Shown: positions 37,888-47,533, counted from the first letter of the stretch. The stretch is 64,000 nt of DNA from Sphingobium sufflavum (GCF_021403115.1 NZ_JAJSSH010000008.1:1-64000), one strand, 5' to 3'. Translations and numbers: made by a program. The notes: generated by a model not told the origin, from the sequence alone.

Positions 37888-39204
37888 TCAGGCCGCACGA
37901 TGGGCGAAAGGACCGTTGCGCTCGTCGCGCTCCGCCCATTCGATCAGCTTGGCGAGGATGCGGCGCAGCACTTCGTCCTGCTCCTGCGCGCGCTGCTCGA
38001 CGGCGGCGAGCCGCGCCTCGATCAACTCGATCCGCGCCGGGACCAGCGCCCCGCCCGCCTGAACGCCCGCCTGCACATCCGCCAGCGCGGCGTTGAGGGC
38101 GCGCACCTCCGCCCGGATGGCGTGCAGTTCGTCGGCGGAGATGGTCTCGGCCACAGGCTCGTCCCGGACGGTGGACACGTCCAGCACCAGTTCCTCGTCC
38201 TCGACCGGCGTATCCAGCGCGGCGACAGCTTCCGACGCCACGTCCCGCTCCGGCTCGCTGTCCTGCTCCGTCTCGACAACCGCAACCGGCGCCTCGACGT
38301 CCCGCACGACCGGCTCCACGGCAACGACCGGCTCAGACACAGCCACCGCGACAGCCACGGACTCAAAAGCCGGCACAGCCACCGGCTCCGCCTCCATCGA
38401 CCCGCTGTCCGCCAGCACCGCCTCGATCACGCGGCGGTCGATGATGTCCAGCCGGTCGATCGCGCCCAGCAGCAACACCCGACTGACCAGCGCGTTCAGC
38501 CGGCGCGGCACGCCCGCGCTGGCCGCCGCCAGCATCTGGTACGCGTCCGGCGTAAAGCGCGGATTGCCCGTCCAGCCGACCAGGCCCAGGCGATGCTCGA
38601 TATAGGGGGCAACCTCCTGCGGCTGCATCGGGTCGAGGTGGTGGGTGGCGATCACGCGCTGGCGCAACTGCTCCAGCCGCGCCTCCCCACTGATAACCTC
38701 GCGAAACTCCGGCTGGCCCAGCAGGAATATCTGCAACAACGACTGCCCGCCCAGCTGGAAGTTGGAGAGCATCCGCAACTCCTCCAGCGCGGCGGTGGAC
38801 AGGTTCTGCGCCTCGTCCACGATCAGCAGCGACCGCTTGCCCGCCCGCGCCTTATCCTGGAGGAACGCCTCGACCCGCGCCAGCAACGTCGCCTTATCTA
38901 CGCCCTCGCTCGCAATGCCGAAATTCTGCGCGGCGAGGCGCAGCACATCGTCGCCGCCGACCTGCGTGGAGACAAGCTGCACCGCCGTCAGCCGCCGGGG
39001 GTCGATGGTCGCCATCAGATGCCCGACCAGCGTCGTCTTGCCCGCGCCGATGTCGCCGGTGATGACGATGAAGCCCTCCCCCTGCGCCAGCCCATAGCCG
39101 AGGTAGGACATGGCCTTGCGATGCGTCCCGCTCTCGAAATAGAAAGCCGGGTCCGGCGTGAGCTGGAAGGGACGCCCCGAAAAGCCATAAAACTGGTCGT
39201 ACAT
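37888..39204 (-). CDS. XrtA-associated ExeA-like ATPase
   Basis: 438 residues. The AAA domain begins MYDQFYGFSGRPFQLTPDP, with Walker A GDIGAGKTTL (near 48-57), Walker B LLIVDEAQNL and sensor region GQPEFREVI. After residue 275 there is a long low-complexity acidic Val/Glu/Pro stretch and then a coiled-coil tail (ELHAIRAEVRALNAAL, IEARLAAVEQRAQEQDEV). It may energise polysaccharide or PEP-CTERM protein export. Start at 39204, after GGGAGTATCG; an upstream ATG is less likely. Confidence 0.92.
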   Translation of the reverse strand: MYDQFYGFSGRPFQLTPDPAFYFESGTHRKAMSYLGYGLAQGEGFIVITGDIGAGKTTLVGHLMATIDPRRLTAVQLVSTQVGGDDVLRLAAQNFGIASEGVDKATLLARVEAFLQDKARAGKRSLLIVDEAQNLSTAALEELRMLSNFQLGGQSLLQIFLLGQPEFREVISGEARLEQLRQRVIATHHLDPMQPQEVAPYIEHRLGLVGWTGNPRFTPDAYQMLAAASAGVPRRLNALVSRVLLLGAIDRLDIIDRRVIEAVLADSGSMEAEPVAVPAFESVAVAVAVSEPVVAVEPVVRDVEAPVAVVETEQDSEPERDVASEAVAALDTPVEDEELVLDVSTVRDEPVAETISADELHAIRAEVRALNAALADVQAGVQAGGALVPARIELIEARLAAVEQRAQEQDEVLRRILAKLIEWAERDERNGPFAHRAA

Positions 39205-39276
39205 TGGTCGATACTCCCATGTGCCGCCGCAAAGGCGGCCCATATATTCCATGCGCCGCCCGGAGGCGGCACATCA

Positions 39277-40917
39277 TCAGAAACTGTAGCGCAGGCCGAT
39301 CTGGGCGAGGCCGGTGAGAACGCTGTCCACCCCCTGCGCCTTCACATGATCGACGCCGACCGACGCATGGCCATTCAGCCTGCGCGTGATCCGGCGGTGA
39401 TAGCTAAGGTACGCGCCCGCGTTGAACACGTCGGCCACGCCCGAAATGCCGGACTTGAACTGGTTGGCATAGACGTTCACGTCGATCCCCGACTGGTCGT
39501 CCAGCGCATAGCCCAGCGCGGCGGCGGCAAAATAATTCTCGTCCGACAGGCCATTGACCCGCGCGAACACCGGGTCGTTGCCCAGGAACTTGCGCTGCGA
39601 ATAACCGACGCCGATGCCATAGCGCCATGGTCCGGCGGTATGGGCATAGCTCGCCGAAACGCCGCGGTTGCGGTAATTGGCGGTGCGGATGCCGCTCAAC
39701 GTGTCGCTGAAGCAGGCATCGCCGCCCTGCCCGAAGGCGCAGCCGTTGATGTCGCCGCTGAACGGGTTGCGCGTGACGATGAAATCGTCGGGCAGGTTGG
39801 CCAGGTTGCCGCTCAGCGCCCGGCCGAAGCTGTCCACGCTGTCATACAGGCTGACGGTCAGCGAACTGCGTTCGTCCGGCTGCCAGCTCAGGCTGCCCCG
39901 CACGCTCTCCGACCCGTACCGATGCCCGACCGTCAGCGACAGCGATGTGCGGCGGCTGGGCCGCCACAATATGCCCACGTCCCAGATCAGCTCGCTATTG
40001 TCGTAGGACAGGAGGCGCGGGCTGTTGGCGTCGGTCACGAACCGGCCGTCGCGGTCGCGCACCGGCGCGCCGTTGCCATCGCGCAGCGCATCCTTGTTGC
40101 TGATCTCGATCGCCTGATAGCCGACGCCGCCGATGACCGCAAGGTCGCCGGTAACGGGCAGCGTCAGGTCCAGCTTGCCCCATTTATCCTCATACCGCTG
40201 CGACAACTGGCTGGCGTCCTCGCGGTTGTAGCCGACACCGACGGCCCAGCCGACCGGCAGGATCACGCCCGGCTGCATCCCCACCGACGCCGTGGCGACA
40301 TGGGTCCAGCTTTCGGAGAAGCTGTCGAGCGGCACGCCGCCACCCGACAGGCCCCCGGAAAGCCCGCTGTCCAGCCCATCCTCCAGCCGGTTGTAGCCGA
40401 GGCGATAGGCCGCGTTCACGTCCAGATCGCCGATCTTCGACGTGAAGGTCGGACCGACATAGGCGGAGTAGATTTGCGACTTCGACCCGGCGCTCGCCAG
40501 ATTGCCGTTCGCCCCGGTAAAGCCGTCGGTCCGCACCCGCGTCGCCAGCACGCCGCCCTCCAGTTGCAGGGCGCGCCCGATCAGGTTGGTGCGGGCGCTG
40601 ACCACGCCGCTGATGACGCTGCTGTTCGGCTCATTGTCCGACCATGTGAACTGGTGCTGATAGGCCAGGTTGGCGCGCACCTCCGTCGACCGGTTCTGGA
40701 TGCTGGCGTCCACGCCCACGATGACGCTGGTGTAGGTCAGCGTGTCCCGGTCGCCGCCGCCCAGATCGGCCACGGCCGTCTGGTCTATGCCCAGATAGGG
40801 GTTTATCTCGGTCCGGCGCTGCGCCTGCGCGGGCGCGGCGGCCAGCATCGCGGCCAGCGATGCGGCGGTCAGGAGCAGGCGGGCATGGGCCAGATGTGTG
40901 TGGGAGAGGGGCCGCAT
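39277..40917 (-). CDS. XrtA/PEP-CTERM-associated outer-membrane beta-barrel protein (TIGR03016-like)
   Basis: 546 residues. A signal peptide ends near residue 33 (AAPAQAQ). The rest alternates short polar and hydrophobic strands as in outer-membrane barrels and ends GLRYSF with a terminal Phe, the usual barrel-assembly signal. It probably forms the outer-membrane route or anchor of the system. Its ATG overlaps the tyrosine kinase stop by one base (TGATG). Confidence 0.9.
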   Translation of the reverse strand: MRPLSHTHLAHARLLLTAASLAAMLAAAPAQAQRRTEINPYLGIDQTAVADLGGGDRDTLTYTSVIVGVDASIQNRSTEVRANLAYQHQFTWSDNEPNSSVISGVVSARTNLIGRALQLEGGVLATRVRTDGFTGANGNLASAGSKSQIYSAYVGPTFTSKIGDLDVNAAYRLGYNRLEDGLDSGLSGGLSGGGVPLDSFSESWTHVATASVGMQPGVILPVGWAVGVGYNREDASQLSQRYEDKWGKLDLTLPVTGDLAVIGGVGYQAIEISNKDALRDGNGAPVRDRDGRFVTDANSPRLLSYDNSELIWDVGILWRPSRRTSLSLTVGHRYGSESVRGSLSWQPDERSSLTVSLYDSVDSFGRALSGNLANLPDDFIVTRNPFSGDINGCAFGQGGDACFSDTLSGIRTANYRNRGVSASYAHTAGPWRYGIGVGYSQRKFLGNDPVFARVNGLSDENYFAAAALGYALDDQSGIDVNVYANQFKSGISGVADVFNAGAYLSYHRRITRRLNGHASVGVDHVKAQGVDSVLTGLAQIGLRYSF

Positions 40918-41900
40918 CAGCTGCGCTTTCCATAATAGGCGCCGAACAGGCGACCGCTGGAGGAGAATTTGACGCCGTTCAGCACCGCACGGATATTGGG
41001 GCAGGCGGACAGCAGTTGCACCGCATCGCGCAGCGCCACGTCGCTGGTGCGGTCGGCGCGGACGACCAGCAGGACCATGCCGACATGGCGAGCCAGCTCC
41101 GACGCCGCCGACGCCGCCAGCGCGGGCGGCGAGTCGAACAGGACGATGCGGCGCGGATGCCCCGCGACCAGACTGTCCAGCACCGCACGGGTCCGGTCGG
41201 ACGCCAGTATCTCCGTATCGTTATGCAATTGCCGCCCGGCGCGCAGGATCGACAGGTTCGGCACGTCGGTCCGCACGATCAGGTCCGCGACATCGACCGA
41301 CGGATCGGCCAGCGCATCCATGAAGCCCGGCCCGTCCGGCAGGCCAAGGCGGCGGGCCAGCGCCGGATTGCCGAAATCGCCGTCGATCAGCAGCACTTCG
41401 CTATCCTGCTCCGCCGACAGCGACAGGGCCAGGTTGATGGTCAGCCATGTCTTGCCGTCGCCCGGATGCGCGCTGTTGACCAGCACCAGCCGGTCGCGCG
41501 GGGCCGCATCGGGCGCGAACACGCCGCCCAGCAACTGCCGCTTGACGATGCGGAACTCCTCCGAAAGACTGGTCGGCGCGCCTGTGGGATCGACAAAGCC
41601 CTCCTCGCGCAGCGCCGCGCGGTCCAGCGCATGATATTCCGCATCGGGATTGGGCGCAGTCCGGGCCACCGGCGCGATCGGAGCGGGCGCGGCAACCGCC
41701 GCCGGAGCCACCGCAGCCGCCGCCATCGGCTTCGCCTCCGCCACCGGCGCTGTCACCGCAGCAGCCACAGGGACCACCACCGGGGCAGCCACCGCCGCCG
41801 CCGGACCATGGCGCAACGCCGTTTTGAAATCATAGATTTCCGCCGCCCGCTCGATCAGCGACGGTCCCTCCGTCCGGGTTGCGCCCTTGAAGTCGGCCAT
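40917..41900 (-). CDS. Tyrosine-protein autokinase, CpsD/CapB-like, XrtA-associated
   Basis: 327 residues. A bacterial tyrosine kinase P-loop NSAHPGDGKTWLTINLAL and the Walker A' LLIDGDFGNPAL identify it. An Ala/Pro-rich segment (about 30-75) precedes the kinase core, and the tail FGAYYGKRS supplies tyrosines for autophosphorylation. It pairs with the Wzz-like protein encoded upstream to control polymer length. The start at 41900 has GGGAGAAGACC before it; an ATG at 41918 overlaps the upstream stop in ATGA and is also possible. Confidence 0.92.
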   Translation of the reverse strand: MADFKGATRTEGPSLIERAAEIYDFKTALRHGPAAAVAAPVVVPVAAAVTAPVAEAKPMAAAAVAPAAVAAPAPIAPVARTAPNPDAEYHALDRAALREEGFVDPTGAPTSLSEEFRIVKRQLLGGVFAPDAAPRDRLVLVNSAHPGDGKTWLTINLALSLSAEQDSEVLLIDGDFGNPALARRLGLPDGPGFMDALADPSVDVADLIVRTDVPNLSILRAGRQLHNDTEILASDRTRAVLDSLVAGHPRRIVLFDSPPALAASAASELARHVGMVLLVVRADRTSDVALRDAVQLLSACPNIRAVLNGVKFSSSGRLFGAYYGKRS

Positions 41901-41914
41901 GGTCTTCTCCCGGC

Positions 41915-43447
41915 TCATGCCGCCATTCCCCGTTGTACGAATTCCAGCACAACCAGAGCCAGGCACATGACGAACAGCCCACCGCCCGCTCCGGCCAGTA
42001 TGCCCAGCATCCGGCGGCGCTTGGCGATGGCCGCCGCGCCCAATGTCTCGCTGATCGCGCCCATGACCGGGATGCCGGTCGCGCGCTCCAGGCGGCCCGC
42101 CGTGGCGTAGGTCGTCTGCAACTGGCCCAGCACGAAGGCCAGTCCCAAGCCCGCGCCGATGGCCGCGATCAGCACGCCGACCAGCAACAGCGGCCGGTTG
42201 GGCTTGGCGGGGGCGGACGGCAGGCCCGGCGGGTCGATCAGGCGGACGCGGAACAGGCCGGCCTCGCTCTGCACGTCGCCGCGCAGCCGGGTTTCCTCCC
42301 GGTCCGCGACCAGCTTGTCATATTGCGCCTTGAGGGCGTCATAGTCGCGGCCCAGCCGTGTGGCTTCCGCCGCGATGCCCGGCTCCTCCACCTGCTTCGC
42401 CGTCATGCCGCCCATCTGCCCGGCCAGGTCGCCCCGCCGCGCCTGAAGGGCGGACAGCGCAGCCCCCTTCTCCGTCTGGAGGGAGCGAAGCTGGATATAG
42501 GCCGGGTTGGGCGTGCGGGTCATCGTCGCCGCGCTGCCCGTGCCGCTGCCTGCGCCGCGCAGGGCGGCGATCTGGCGCTTGATGGCGACCACGTCAGGAT
42601 GGCTGTCGGTCCAGCCTCGCGCACGCGCCTGCGCCAGTTCGCCCATCGCCTGTCCCAGCGGGCTGACCCCCGCCGTGCCGCCACCGCCGCCCACGTCGAT
42701 GGTCTGCGGGGTGGAGGCAAGCTGGCCGTTGATCCCGGCCAGTTCGCTCTGTGCCGCCATGATCTGCGATTCGATCTGGCTCAGCTCGCCGCGCGTCTGA
42801 TCGATGCGCGTGCCGATGGAGCCGCTGCCCGGCAACATGCCGATATTCTTCTGTTCGAAATCCACCCGGCGCTGCTCCGCGTTCGCCAGATCCTTCGCCC
42901 GCGCCTGTATCTGGCCGTCGAGGATACGCAGCGTCTGGCTGGTCGTCGCCTTGCCGCCGGTCATATTCTCCTGCCCCAATATATCGAGCAGCTTGTTGAC
43001 CACCTGCTGCGACACGATGGCGTTCTGCCGATCGGACATGCTGCGGTCGGCGGATTTCGCCGCGATCTCGAACATGTTGTTCTGCTGGGAGACGATGGTG
43101 ATATTGGCCTTCAGCGCGCTGACCTTGTCGCCGATGTCGCGGTCGGTCTGCACCGTCTTGGCCAGGTCCGTGCCCTTGACCACCTGCACCAGATTATCGA
43201 CGCTGGTCAGCGTCTGGCGGATCTGGTCGAGCTGCTGCATCTGGTCCACCGGCGCGGTGCCGGGCGTGGGCGACAGGATCGACTGCGCCTCGATATAGAC
43301 GCGGGCGCGCGACTCATAGCTGTTGGGGATCAGCGACACGACCAGCCAGCCCAGCAACGCCACGCCCCATGCCACGGCCAGCGCCAGCCATCGACGGCTC
43401 CATATGCCGTGGATCGCGATCTGGACCTCTTCGTAGATGCTGGTCAT
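41915..43447 (-). CDS. Chain-length determinant (Wzz-like) protein, XrtA-associated
   Basis: 510 residues. The Wzz arrangement is clear: a membrane helix near residues 20-40 (LALAVAWGVALLGWLVVSLIP), a long coiled-coil periplasmic region (about 60-390) and a second helix near 425-445 (PLLLVGVLIAAIGAGLGLAF), followed by a third near the C terminus (GILAGAGGGLFVMCLALVVL). PGLPSAPAKPNRP before the second helix is the proline-rich signature. It sets exopolysaccharide chain length together with the autokinase that follows. Confidence 0.93.
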   Translation of the reverse strand: MTSIYEEVQIAIHGIWSRRWLALAVAWGVALLGWLVVSLIPNSYESRARVYIEAQSILSPTPGTAPVDQMQQLDQIRQTLTSVDNLVQVVKGTDLAKTVQTDRDIGDKVSALKANITIVSQQNNMFEIAAKSADRSMSDRQNAIVSQQVVNKLLDILGQENMTGGKATTSQTLRILDGQIQARAKDLANAEQRRVDFEQKNIGMLPGSGSIGTRIDQTRGELSQIESQIMAAQSELAGINGQLASTPQTIDVGGGGGTAGVSPLGQAMGELAQARARGWTDSHPDVVAIKRQIAALRGAGSGTGSAATMTRTPNPAYIQLRSLQTEKGAALSALQARRGDLAGQMGGMTAKQVEEPGIAAEATRLGRDYDALKAQYDKLVADREETRLRGDVQSEAGLFRVRLIDPPGLPSAPAKPNRPLLLVGVLIAAIGAGLGLAFVLGQLQTTYATAGRLERATGIPVMGAISETLGAAAIAKRRRMLGILAGAGGGLFVMCLALVVLEFVQRGMAA

Positions 43448-43487
43448 GGCCGGGTTCGGTATCCTGTTGATCGGGCAGCGATGAGGG

Positions 43488-44132
43488 TCAGAAGCGGCTT
43501 TCGGGGATGATGATCACATCGCCCGGCGCCAGTTGCACATTGGCGCGGCTGTCGCCCTTTTTGAGCAGGTCGCCCAGACGCACCTGATATTCGCGCTGGT
43601 TACCCGTGGTCCGGTCATAGCGGACGAGCCGCGCCCGGTTACCCGCGGCATATTCCGACAGTCCGCCCACCGCGATCATCGCGTCGAGCAGCGTCATGTT
43701 CGCGCGATAGGGCAGCGAGGCCGGCTTTTCCGTCGCGCCGACCACCCGGATCTGCTGCGAATAGGTGCCGGAGAAATTGTTGACGATGACCGAAACCAGC
43801 GGATTCTCGATATATTGCGAGAGCTGGAGCTTGATGTCGTCGGCCAGCATGGCGGGCGTCTTGCCCACCGCCGGCATGTCCGTAATCAGCGGCGTGGTGA
43901 TGCGTCCGTCGGGGCGCACCTGCACCTTTGCGCCCAGTTCCGGGTTGCGCCACACGAACACGGTCAGCTCGTCCAGCGGGCCGATCACATATTCCTCGCC
44001 CGGCCCTTCATTGGTCGAGACGAAGGAGGCGGGGGGCAGTTGCGCGCCGCCGGTGACGCCGCTGCTGCAACCGGCCAGCGCGGGCAATAATGCCGCCGCC
44101 AGCATGGTGGAGCCGATGCACCTGTTCACCAT
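43488..44132 (-). CDS. Polysaccharide export lipoprotein (Wza-like), XrtA-associated
   Basis: 214 residues. A lipoprotein signal ends ALLPALAGC, with the Cys as the lipid attachment. The Poly_export domain YVIGPLDELTVFVWRNPELGAKVQVRPDGRI... region and a SLBB-like domain (IRVVGATEKPASLPYRANMTLLDAMIAVGG) follow. It would form the outer-membrane channel for the polymer. The start at 44132 gives a standard lipoprotein leader; an ATG 12 codons earlier is possible. It begins the second transcription block of the locus, 201 bases after the decarboxylase stop. Confidence 0.92.
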   Translation of the reverse strand: MVNRCIGSTMLAAALLPALAGCSSGVTGGAQLPPASFVSTNEGPGEEYVIGPLDELTVFVWRNPELGAKVQVRPDGRITTPLITDMPAVGKTPAMLADDIKLQLSQYIENPLVSVIVNNFSGTYSQQIRVVGATEKPASLPYRANMTLLDAMIAVGGLSEYAAGNRARLVRYDRTTGNQREYQVRLGDLLKKGDSRANVQLAPGDVIIIPESRF

Positions 44133-44333
44133 CACAACCAAACCCTTCCTCGCAAAGCCGCCTGCCAATCCGCCCCCGCGCCGGTTTCAACGGCAGGGAT
44201 CGGGCACAAAGCGACGCTTCCGCTATGCCGCGAAAGGGTGAAGATAGCGTTAGGAACAGGAACCGGATCGGCACGGATCGCAAGGCCGGGCCATGTTACG
44301 CTGCACAATTGCCAGCAAAACGATAATCAAGGA

Positions 44334-45614
44334 TCAGTCGAGGATATAGTCGCCATCGCCGGTCACAAGCATCTGGACCGCCGGTTCATGACCCAGGAAA
44401 GACGCGGGGCTGGCGCTCGCGCCATAAGCACCCGCCATGAAGATGGCGACCAGATCGCCCTCCTTCACCGGCGGCAGCAGCACCTGATCGGCCAGCCGGT
44501 CCAGCGGGGTGCACAGGCACCCCACGACGCTGACCGGCTGATCGGCGGCGGGCTGGCCAAAGCGGTTGGCGATGGCGACCGGATAGTTGCGGCGGACCAC
44601 CGTGCCGAAATTGCCGCTGGCGGCGAGCTGGTGGTGCAGCCCCCCGTCGACGACCGCGAACGTCTCGCCATGGCTCTGCTTCACGTCGATGACGCGGGTG
44701 AGATAGACCCCCGCCTCCGCCACCAACCAGCGCCCCAGTTCCAGCGCGAAACGGCTGTCCGCCAATATCGCCCCCTCTCCCGCAATCGCCGCCCCGATCG
44801 CCTCGCCCAGCGCCGTGCCGATGGGCGCGATGTCGAGGGCGGTGTCGCCGGGGAAATAGGGCACGCCGAACCCGCCGCCCAGATTGACCAGCGGCGGGGC
44901 CGCGCCCACCGCGTCGGAGAGGCGGGCGGCCAGCGCCACCGTCTGCGCCTGCATGGCGATGATCGCCGCGCCGTCCAGCGACTGCGACCCGGCAAAGATA
45001 TGCCAGCCGCGCCAGTCCGCGCCCGCGTCGATCATCGCACGGGCCAGGTCGGCGGCGCGGTCGGCATCGACGCCAAAAGGCTTGGCCCCGCCGCCCATCC
45101 GCATCCCCGACCCCTTCAGGTCGAAATCCGGGTTCACCCGCACGGCGACGCGCGGGGTGCGGCCCGTCCGCCCGGCCAGCGCCAGCAGCCGGCGCGCCTC
45201 CCCCTCGGACTCCAGATGGATGGTGACGCCCTGCTCCAGCGCCACGGCCAGTTCCGCATCGCGCTTGCCCGGCCCGGCAAAGCTGATGTGCGCCGGGTCC
45301 ACCCCCGCCGCCAGCGCCCGGTCCAGCTCGCCCACCGACGCAATGTCGAACCCGTCGACCAGCCCGGCCATATGGCGCAGCAGCGGCGCGAACGGGTTCG
45401 CTTTCATCGCATAATGAATATCGCAGCGGTCGGGCAGCACGGCAGCCAGCGACGCCACCCGCGCGTCCAGCATCGCCGCATCATAGGCGAACAGCGGCGT
45501 GTCCCCCGCCTCGTCCGCCAGCGCGGCCGCACCCCGCCCCCCGATCAGCAGCATCCCCTCCTCCGCAGCATAGGCGGGCGGGATCGGCCCCATGGCCTTG
45601 GACTTCTGGGTCAT
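44334..45614 (-). CDS. PLP-dependent decarboxylase, exosortase A-associated
   Basis: 426 residues of the ornithine/diaminopimelate decarboxylase fold. The PLP lysine is K71 in HYAMKANPF. HIFAGSQS, GGGFGVPYF and VVGCLCTPLDRLADQ (the C-terminal Cys) complete the active site. Members of this TIGR03099-like family are linked to exosortase A loci and act with the adjacent acyl-CoA ligase, though the substrate is not established. The ATG overlaps the ligase stop by 4 bases (ATGA). Confidence 0.93.
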   Translation of the reverse strand: MTQKSKAMGPIPPAYAAEEGMLLIGGRGAAALADEAGDTPLFAYDAAMLDARVASLAAVLPDRCDIHYAMKANPFAPLLRHMAGLVDGFDIASVGELDRALAAGVDPAHISFAGPGKRDAELAVALEQGVTIHLESEGEARRLLALAGRTGRTPRVAVRVNPDFDLKGSGMRMGGGAKPFGVDADRAADLARAMIDAGADWRGWHIFAGSQSLDGAAIIAMQAQTVALAARLSDAVGAAPPLVNLGGGFGVPYFPGDTALDIAPIGTALGEAIGAAIAGEGAILADSRFALELGRWLVAEAGVYLTRVIDVKQSHGETFAVVDGGLHHQLAASGNFGTVVRRNYPVAIANRFGQPAADQPVSVVGCLCTPLDRLADQVLLPPVKEGDLVAIFMAGAYGASASPASFLGHEPAVQMLVTGDGDYILD

Positions 45615-47128
45615 GGCGTCACCATCTGGGCCAGCGCGACCCGGTCGAGCTTGCCATTGGGATTGCGGGGCAGATCGGCCAGCGCGACGATCTCGCGCGG
45701 CTGCATGAAATTGGGCAGGTCGCGGCGCAGCGATGCGTGCAGGGCGGCGATCACCTCGCTCTCCTCCCCCGTCGCGCGGATATAGAGGCGGATCGCCTGC
45801 CCCAGACGCGCGTCGGGCAGGCCCAGCGCGACCGCCTCCGCCACGCCGGGGACGGCGGCGGCGGCCTCCTCTATCTCCGTGGGGCTGATGCGGTTGCCCG
45901 CGCTCTTGATCATCGCATCGTCCCGCCCGACGAAATAGAGCAGCCCCTGCCCATCGCGCCGCACCGTGTCGCCGGACCAGACCGCCCTGCCGCCATGGGT
46001 GGAGGCCGGCGGCGCCGCGCGAAACCGCTCCGCCGTCCGCGCCGCGTCCCGCCAATATCCCTGCGCCACCAACGGCCCGCAATGCACCAGCTCGCCCGGC
46101 TCGTCTGCATCGGTCAGGCTGCCGTCGGGGCGCACGACCAATATCTCCGCATGGGGGATGGCGCGGCCCATGCTGTCGGGATGGCTGTCGATCAGCGCGG
46201 GTGGCAGATAGGTGGACCGGAACGCCTCCGTCAGGCCGTACATGGCATAAAGGTCGGCGTTGGCGAACCGCTCGCGCAGGCGGCGCACCATGGGCCGGGT
46301 CAGCGCCCCGCCGGAATTGGTGAGCCGCCGCAGTCCCGCCGCCGCATCCTGTGGCCATTCCACGTCCAGCAGTTGCACCCACAGCGGCGGCACCCCCGCC
46401 AGCGTTGTGATACCCTGCGCCCCCACCGCCTTCGCCACGTCGCGCGGCAGCAGATAGTCGAACGGCACCGCGCATCCGCCCGCCGCCCAAGTGGCGAAAA
46501 GCTGGTTCTGCCCATAATCGAAACTGAACGGCAGCACGCACAACGTCCGGTCGTCGGGCCGCATGTCCAGATAATCCGCCACCGCCGCCGCGCCCAGCGA
46601 CAGGTTCGCATGGCTCAGCATGACGCCCTTGGGCCGCCCGGTGGAGCCGCTGGTGTAGAGTATCTCGCACACATCTGCGGGATCGGCGGCGGAGGGCGGC
46701 AGGCTCTTCGCCCCTTCGTCCACCATCGCCGCGCTGGCGACAGGCTCCTCGATCAGGACAGCGCCCGCCAAGTCGTCCGCCTCCAGCAACGCCGCCCGGC
46801 TCGCCTGCGTGATGAGCAGCGCCGCGCCGCTATCGTTCAGGATATGCGCCACCTGCGCCCGCTTGAGCAGCGGGTTGACCGGCACATAGACCAGCCCCGC
46901 CCGCGCCGCCGCCAGCGGCAGGATCGCGGCCAGCGCGCCCTTGGGCAGCCAGCTCGCCACCCGCTCGCCCGATTGCGCACAATGGGCGCGCAGCCATGCG
47001 GCAAGGCGGCCCGTGCACGACTCCAGCCCGGCATAGTCGATGGACTCCCCGCGCGGCAGGGCGATCGCCGGATCGGCGGACGCACCGGCCAGCGGCAGAT
47101 GGTCGAGGGGGCGGCTGTCGGGGACCAT
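45611..47128 (-). CDS. Acyl-CoA ligase (AMP-forming), exosortase A-associated
   Basis: 505 residues. The AMP-binding signature YTSGSTGRPKGVMLSH, the YGLTEAFRST motif, and the C-terminal lysine motif NPNGKLDRVAL are present. It probably activates an acyl or amino-acyl group and loads it on the carrier protein encoded next to it on the other strand. I set the start at 47128, with AAGG upstream; the ORF runs further up without support. It is the promoter-proximal gene of the minus-strand operon. Confidence 0.92.
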   Translation of the reverse strand: MVPDSRPLDHLPLAGASADPAIALPRGESIDYAGLESCTGRLAAWLRAHCAQSGERVASWLPKGALAAILPLAAARAGLVYVPVNPLLKRAQVAHILNDSGAALLITQASRAALLEADDLAGAVLIEEPVASAAMVDEGAKSLPPSAADPADVCEILYTSGSTGRPKGVMLSHANLSLGAAAVADYLDMRPDDRTLCVLPFSFDYGQNQLFATWAAGGCAVPFDYLLPRDVAKAVGAQGITTLAGVPPLWVQLLDVEWPQDAAAGLRRLTNSGGALTRPMVRRLRERFANADLYAMYGLTEAFRSTYLPPALIDSHPDSMGRAIPHAEILVVRPDGSLTDADEPGELVHCGPLVAQGYWRDAARTAERFRAAPPASTHGGRAVWSGDTVRRDGQGLLYFVGRDDAMIKSAGNRISPTEIEEAAAAVPGVAEAVALGLPDARLGQAIRLYIRATGEESEVIAALHASLRRDLPNFMQPREIVALADLPRNPNGKLDRVALAQMVTP

Positions 47129-47245
47129 GGCCTTGCCGTCTATTGGCAACCGTCGCTTTACGCAAATATCGTATCGTTTCCGCGCTTGTCCCGCCACAAA
47201 GCAGCGGCTAGGCGGGCATCCGCAACGAATCGGGGCATCTGTTTC
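47129..47245. promoter_or_regulatory. Divergent promoter region of the exosortase locus
   Basis: 117 bases separate the divergent starts of the ligase (minus) and the acyl carrier protein (plus), so promoters for both directions must lie here. I could not place -35/-10 boxes with confidence. Confidence 0.4.
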
Positions 47246-47527
47246 ATGTCAGATCACAGGCTTTCCGCAGACTCCGCCGTGCGATCGGTCCTTGCCGACG
47301 CGCTGGGCATCGCACCGGACCGCGTCGCCGCCTTCGACGCCGACACGCCCCTGTTCGGCGCCCTGCCGGAACTGGACAGCATGGCCGTCGCCACCGTCCT
47401 GACGGAGATGGAGGACCGCCTCGGCATCCTCATCGACGATGACGACATCGACGCGGAAACCTTTGAAACGCTGGGCAATCTGGTCGCCTTCGCGCAGGCT
47501 AAGCTGGACGCCGCCGGGGCGGAGTGA
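47246..47527 (+). CDS. Acyl carrier protein, exosortase A-associated
   Basis: 93 residues, typical of ACP length. S45 in ELDSMAV is the phosphopantetheine attachment site, followed by an acidic helix II (TEMEDRLGILIDDDDIDAE). It is expressed divergently from the ligase and decarboxylase that probably use it as partner. A weak ribosome site precedes the ATG; no other start fits. Confidence 0.9.
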   Translation: MSDHRLSADSAVRSVLADALGIAPDRVAAFDADTPLFGALPELDSMAVATVLTEMEDRLGILIDDDDIDAETFETLGNLVAFAQAKLDAAGAE

Positions 47528-47533
47528 CGCCGG

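Noticed and set aside
37900..40935. 1011-residue plus-strand ORF over the ATPase and outer-membrane gene
   Set aside because: Antisense to well-supported genes; no motif and a skewed composition.
45615..46670. Upstream extension of the PLP decarboxylase frame to 778 residues
   Set aside because: It runs out of frame through the acyl-CoA ligase gene; the decarboxylase starts at 45614 in an ATGA overlap.
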